From the NCBI GenBank assembly GCA_963696665.1, contig CAVOLE010000040.1, positions 44,951 to 108,950 on the forward strand: a stretch of DNA of 64,000 nt, in the 5' to 3' direction. This document shows positions 60,668 through 64,000 of the stretch, piece by piece; the first letter of the stretch is position 1; the number at the start of each line of letters is the position of its first letter. The position numbers were made by a program, and so were the translations under genes. This DNA is from Roseiarcus sp963696665 (GTDB lineage: Bacteria; Pseudomonadota; Alphaproteobacteria; Rhizobiales; Beijerinckiaceae). The notes beneath the pieces are model-generated. The model searched no databases, was not told where the DNA came from, and worked only from the letters and a program-made list of their open reading frames with translations.

Positions 60668-62614
60668 TTAGGGCCAGGTGGCCAGCGGCGGCATCGACGA
60701 CAGGATCGACGCTACGTTGCCGCCGGTCTTCAAGCCAAAGATCGTGCCTCGATCATAGAGCAGGTTGAACTCAACGTAACGCCCGCGGCGGGCCAATTGT
60801 TGCTCGCGCTCAGCTTCGCGCCAAGGTTTCTCGGCGTTGCGCCGGACAATGTCGGAATAGATCGCGATGAAGCTCTCGCCGACGTCGCGGACAAAAGCAA
60901 AGTCCGCGTCGAACGCGGAATTGCTCGCGTCGCCTGCGCTGTTCAAATAGTCGAAGAAGATGCCGCCGATCCCGCGCGGCTCCTTGCGATGCTTGAGATA
61001 GAAATACTCATCGCACCAGGTCTTGAAGCGCTCGGCGTCCGCGACGCCCGGATGGCGCTCGCAAGTCCCGCGCATCGCGGCGTGAAAGGCGATTGCGTCC
61101 GGATCGTCCGGCTTGCGGCGCTCATCGAGCATCGGCGTCAAATCCGCGCCGCCGCCGAACCATGTCTTGGTCGTGCGCACGAGCCGCGTGTTCATATGCA
61201 CGGTGGGCGCATGCGGGCTCCAGGGATGGGCGATCACCGAGACGCCGGCGGCCCAGAAGCGCGGATCCTTGTCGGCGCCGGGAATTTGCGACGCGAATTC
61301 CGTCGGAAAGGCGCCGTGGACGACGGAAAAATGCGCGCCCATCTTCTCGAACAGGCGCCCATGCAGCATGGCCATTCGCCCGCCGCCGCCCGGCGCGCCG
61401 CTCGCGTCCGTGCGCTCCCAGGGTTCGAGCTGAAACCGCCCCGGCGGACGATCTGCGCCAACGCCCGCGAACTCGCGCTCGAGCGCTTCCATCGCGGCAA
61501 CGATCCGCTCTTGTAGGGTCTCGAACCAGTCGCGGGCGCCGGCGAAACGCGGGTCTTCGGTCGAAGTCGTTGAATCGTTCATGGCGCTCGGCTGGCCGCG
61601 CACCCGGGCGACGAGGCGCTCGACATGATCGACAGGCGTTTCGGGCAGGACGCCATGGCCGAGATTGAAAATATGGGCGCGGCTTGCAAAGCCGCTCAGC
61701 ACGCGCTCGATTTGCTCGTCGAGACGCCGTCCACCCGCGACCAGCGCCAGCGGATCGAGATTGCCCTGGAGCGCGAGCCGCTCCGGCAGAGCGGCGATGG
61801 CGGCTTCGGGCTCCGTGGCGGTGTCGAGGCCGATCGCGTCGATGTCGGCGAGAGCGCCGAACTTGGCGAGTTGCGTCCCCGCGCCGCGCGGAAAGGCGAT
61901 CAGCCGCGCGTTCGGCGTCTCGGCGCGAACCTTGGCCGCGATCGCCGCGATCGGCGCGACGCACCAGCGCTCGAATTCGGCCGGCGGCAGCACGCCCGCC
62001 CAGGAATCGAAGATCTGCGCCGCGTCCGCGCCAGCCGCGAACTGGCGGCGAAGATATTCGGCCGAAGCGTCGACGAGCCGGTCGATCAGGCGCGCGAACA
62101 GGTCCGGATGGCGATAGGCGAAGAGCCGCGCCGGCGCCTGGTCCGGCGTGCCGCGTCCGGCGATCATGTAGCTCGCCACCGTCCACGGCGCGCCGCAGAA
62201 ACCGATCAACGCTGTTTCCTTCGGCAAGTCAGCTTTGAGGCGGTCCAGAGTTTCGAACACCGGCTGAAGTCGGCTCCAGTCGGGCTCGCTCCTGAGTTTC
62301 GCCAGCCCCTGCGCGTCGCCGATTGGATCGAGGCGGGGCCCATCGCCGCTCTCGAACGACACGGCCTGACCCAAAGCGTCAGGGATAACGAGAATGTCGG
62401 AGAACAGGATCGCCGCATCGAAGCCGAAGCGGCGGATCGGCTGCAATGTCGCCTCGACCGCGAAGCGGGGGTCATAGCAAAACTCGAGAAACGTCGAGGT
62501 TTTGGCGCGAAGCTCGCGGTATTCGGGCAGGTAGCGGCCCGCCTGGCGCATGAGCCAAATCGGCGGGGTTTTTTGCCGCTCGCCCGCAAGCGCTGCGAGA
62601 AAAGGCTTGGCCAA
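60668..62614 (-). CDS. hemEF: Fused HemE-HemF: uroporphyrinogen decarboxylase / coproporphyrinogen oxidase
   Basis: A single 648-residue frame. Residues 1-344 form a complete HemE (PPIWLMRQAGRYLPEYRELR, FSDILVIPDALGQAVSFE, FNLGHGVLPETPVDHVERLV), and residues 345-648 a complete oxygen-dependent HemF (WERTDASGAPGGGGRMAMLHG, HPWSPHAPTVHMNTRL, WFGGGADLTPML, CDEYFYLKHRKEPRGIGGIFFDYLN, RGRYVEFNLLYDRGTIFGLKTGGN). They catalyse consecutive heme steps: uroporphyrinogen III to coproporphyrinogen III, then to protoporphyrinogen IX. The junction RVRGQPSAMNDSTT has a four-residue linker; the HemF Met (61582) has no ribosome site. One G fewer in GCGCGG would restore a TGA stop overlapping that ATG. Start here is TTG at 62614 behind AAGGCGAG; a TTG at 62677 inside hemA is the alternative. 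Follows hemA by 26 bases. Confidence 0.85.
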   Translation of the reverse strand: MAKPFLAALAGERQKTPPIWLMRQAGRYLPEYRELRAKTSTFLEFCYDPRFAVEATLQPIRRFGFDAAILFSDILVIPDALGQAVSFESGDGPRLDPIGDAQGLAKLRSEPDWSRLQPVFETLDRLKADLPKETALIGFCGAPWTVASYMIAGRGTPDQAPARLFAYRHPDLFARLIDRLVDASAEYLRRQFAAGADAAQIFDSWAGVLPPAEFERWCVAPIAAIAAKVRAETPNARLIAFPRGAGTQLAKFGALADIDAIGLDTATEPEAAIAALPERLALQGNLDPLALVAGGRRLDEQIERVLSGFASRAHIFNLGHGVLPETPVDHVERLVARVRGQPSAMNDSTTSTEDPRFAGARDWFETLQERIVAAMEALEREFAGVGADRPPGRFQLEPWERTDASGAPGGGGRMAMLHGRLFEKMGAHFSVVHGAFPTEFASQIPGADKDPRFWAAGVSVIAHPWSPHAPTVHMNTRLVRTTKTWFGGGADLTPMLDERRKPDDPDAIAFHAAMRGTCERHPGVADAERFKTWCDEYFYLKHRKEPRGIGGIFFDYLNSAGDASNSAFDADFAFVRDVGESFIAIYSDIVRRNAEKPWREAEREQQLARRGRYVEFNLLYDRGTIFGLKTGGNVASILSSMPPLATWP

Positions 62615-62640
62615 GCTCGCCTTGGGCTCTGAACGGGCCC

Positions 62641-63942
62641 TTACTCCGCCGCCCGCTTCATTTCCGGATAGACGCAATGGGCGTCCTCGCTCGCATTGGC
62701 GCGGAACAGCGGGATGACGCGCGATTCCTCGAACTTAAGGCCGAGCGTCTTCCACACGTCGACCAGAGCCTCGACCAGATCGGCGACTTGGGCTTCGCTA
62801 TGGGCCGGCGTCGGGGTCACGCGCAGGCGCTCGGTTCCCCTCGCGACGGTCGGATAGTTGATCGGCTGAATGTAGATCGCGTGCCGCTCGAGCAGGAGTT
62901 CGCTCGCCGCGCGGCATTGCCGGGCGTCCCCGACCAGCACCGGCACGATATGCGAGGGATTGTCCATCACCGGCAGACCGGCGGCGCGCAAAGCGTGCTT
63001 GACGAGCTTCGCCATGTGCTGGTGCCGGTCGCGCTCGGCGGTCGAGCGCTTCAGATGCTTGACCGCGGCCGCGGCGCTCGCCGCGACGCTCGGCGGCAGG
63101 GTCGAGGTGAAGATGAACTGGGGCGCGAAGCTTCTGACCGCGTCGACGATCGCCTCGCTCGCCGCGATATAGCCGCCAAGCGAGCCGAAGCCCTTGGCCA
63201 GCGTGCCTTCGATGATGTCGATGCGGGCCGCGAGGCCTTCGCGCTCGCTCAAGCCGCCGCCGCGGGGCCCATAGAGGCCGACCGCGTGGACTTCGTCGAT
63301 GTAGGTAAGCGCGTTGTATTTTTCGGCCAGCGCCACGATCGCGGCGATCGGCGCGATGTCGCCGTCCATCGAATACAGGCTCTCGAACACGATCATCTTC
63401 GCGCGGTCGCGCGGCTCCGCGGCGAGCAGTTCCTCGAGATGCGCGACGTCGTTGTGCCGCCATACGCGTTTCTCACAGCCGGAGCGCCTGACGCCCTCGA
63501 TCATCGAATTGTGATTGAGCGCGTCGGACAGGATGAGGCAATTGGGCAAGAGGGCGGCGATGGTCGAAATCGACGCAAGGTTGGATATCCAGCCGGAAGT
63601 GAAGACGAGCGCCGCCGGCTTGCCATGCAGGTCGGCAAGCTCGGCCTCGAGCTCGACGATCGGATTGTGGGTGCCGGAGATGTTGCGGGTTCCGCCCGCC
63701 CCTGCCCCATGCGCGCAAACCGCCTTGACCGAGGCTTCGATGACGTCGGGATGGCCGCCCATGCTGAGATAGTCGTTCGAGCACCAGACCGTCACTTCGC
63801 GCGGCCGGTCTTCCTCGCCCTCGGGGCGCCATTGGGCGATCGGGAACCGGCGTGCGTCGCGCTCGAGATTGGCGAAGGTGCGGTACCGCCCTTCCGCCTT
63901 CAGGCGCGCGATCGCGTCCTCGAAGCTCCGCTGATAGTCCAT
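62641..63942 (-). CDS. hemA: 5-aminolevulinate synthase
   Basis: A 433-residue PLP enzyme that condenses succinyl-CoA and glycine, the C4 route to heme used by Alphaproteobacteria. VWCSNDYLSMGGHPDVIEASVKAVCAHGAGAGGTRNISGTHNPIVELEAELADLHGK, ALNHNSMIEGVRRS, IDEVHAVGLYGPRGGG and the PLP-lysine motif GTLAKGFGSLGGY are all present. AAGGACAGGCG precedes the ATG. It sits 26 bases upstream of the HemE-HemF frame on the same strand, so three enzymatic steps of the heme pathway look cotranscribed. Confidence 0.94.
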   Translation of the reverse strand: MDYQRSFEDAIARLKAEGRYRTFANLERDARRFPIAQWRPEGEEDRPREVTVWCSNDYLSMGGHPDVIEASVKAVCAHGAGAGGTRNISGTHNPIVELEAELADLHGKPAALVFTSGWISNLASISTIAALLPNCLILSDALNHNSMIEGVRRSGCEKRVWRHNDVAHLEELLAAEPRDRAKMIVFESLYSMDGDIAPIAAIVALAEKYNALTYIDEVHAVGLYGPRGGGLSEREGLAARIDIIEGTLAKGFGSLGGYIAASEAIVDAVRSFAPQFIFTSTLPPSVAASAAAAVKHLKRSTAERDRHQHMAKLVKHALRAAGLPVMDNPSHIVPVLVGDARQCRAASELLLERHAIYIQPINYPTVARGTERLRVTPTPAHSEAQVADLVEALVDVWKTLGLKFEESRVIPLFRANASEDAHCVYPEMKRAAE

Positions 63943-64000
63943 CGCCTGTCCTTCTCGGCCTGAGCCTTTTAGACCAGAACCGCTTTCCTCTTCGCTAAAG

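Noticed and set aside
61582..61582. Separate hemF gene starting at the internal Met
   Set aside because: The Met fits a HemF start but lacks a ribosome site and there is no stop before it in frame, so the sequence as given encodes a fusion; kept as a caveat.

Overview
This 64 kb window is GC-rich, densely coded DNA from an alphaproteobacterium, most likely order Hyphomicrobiales (Rhizobiales), possibly of the Beijerinckiaceae/Methylocystaceae type. The basis is the gene set and gene order: aroK-aroB followed by a CorC/HlyC-type gene, hflK-hflC-degP, ihfB-lapA, alaS beside icd, ALA-synthase hemA (C4 pathway), MbfA ferritin-transporter, yejABEF, RppH, and the ATPase inhibitor zeta subunit. The species cannot be named from the sequence alone.

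Layout. 1-2.4 kb holds decayed insertion sequences (a frameshifted IS110-family transposase and a 5'-truncated IS6-family transposase). 2.4-17.5 kb holds mbfA, a sulfatase, two small membrane proteins, an orphan HigA-type antitoxin, a 1107-residue transglutaminase/DUF2126 protein, a PEP-mutase-family enzyme with a GNAT, vapBC with a clear palindromic operator, an IlvD/Edd dehydratase, NnrU, trans-aconitate methyltransferase, a GYD protein, tRNA-Arg(TCG) and a thioesterase. 17.6-26 kb holds a BigR-like ArsR regulator behind a dipeptidase, degP-hflC-hflK, a CBS/CorC protein and a fused AroK-AroB enzyme. 26-34.3 kb holds an EF-G-like GTPase, a frameshifted NDUFA9-like gene, ihfB, lapA, a P1 peptidase, the stump of a divergent polysaccharide deacetylase, rppH, the zeta subunit and deoB. 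34.4-41.7 kb is the yejABEF peptide importer and alanine racemase. 41.8-45.7 kb is an insertion-sequence patch around tRNA-Gly(TCC): an IS481 remnant, then an ISNCY-like element carrying an intact IS1182 element near one end. 46-51.6 kb is a sugar-type ABC importer operon ending in an MBL-fold lactonase-like gene, next to a frameshifted LacI regulator. 51.9-64 kb holds alaS, icd, a lytic transglycosylase, a broken cytochrome c, an acyl-CoA ligase, an aldo/keto reductase and a heme cluster: hemA followed by one reading frame that joins HemE and HemF.

Most notable observations: (i) a single 648-codon frame joining two consecutive heme enzymes, HemE and HemF, which could also have arisen from one inserted base in an ancestral ATGA-overlapping gene pair; (ii) a family of short dispersed intergenic repeats with a CGYAACCCRTTGRAAA leader and reiterated CGCTARTAA words, four copies seen; (iii) an unusual number of single-base lesions (lacI-type regulator, NDUFA9-like gene, cytochrome c, IS110), meaning either recent gene decay or residual sequence errors; (iv) nested IS elements beside tRNA-Gly. 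I saw no CRISPR array, rRNA operon or complete prophage, and no clear multi-gene defence system beyond toxin-antitoxin genes.
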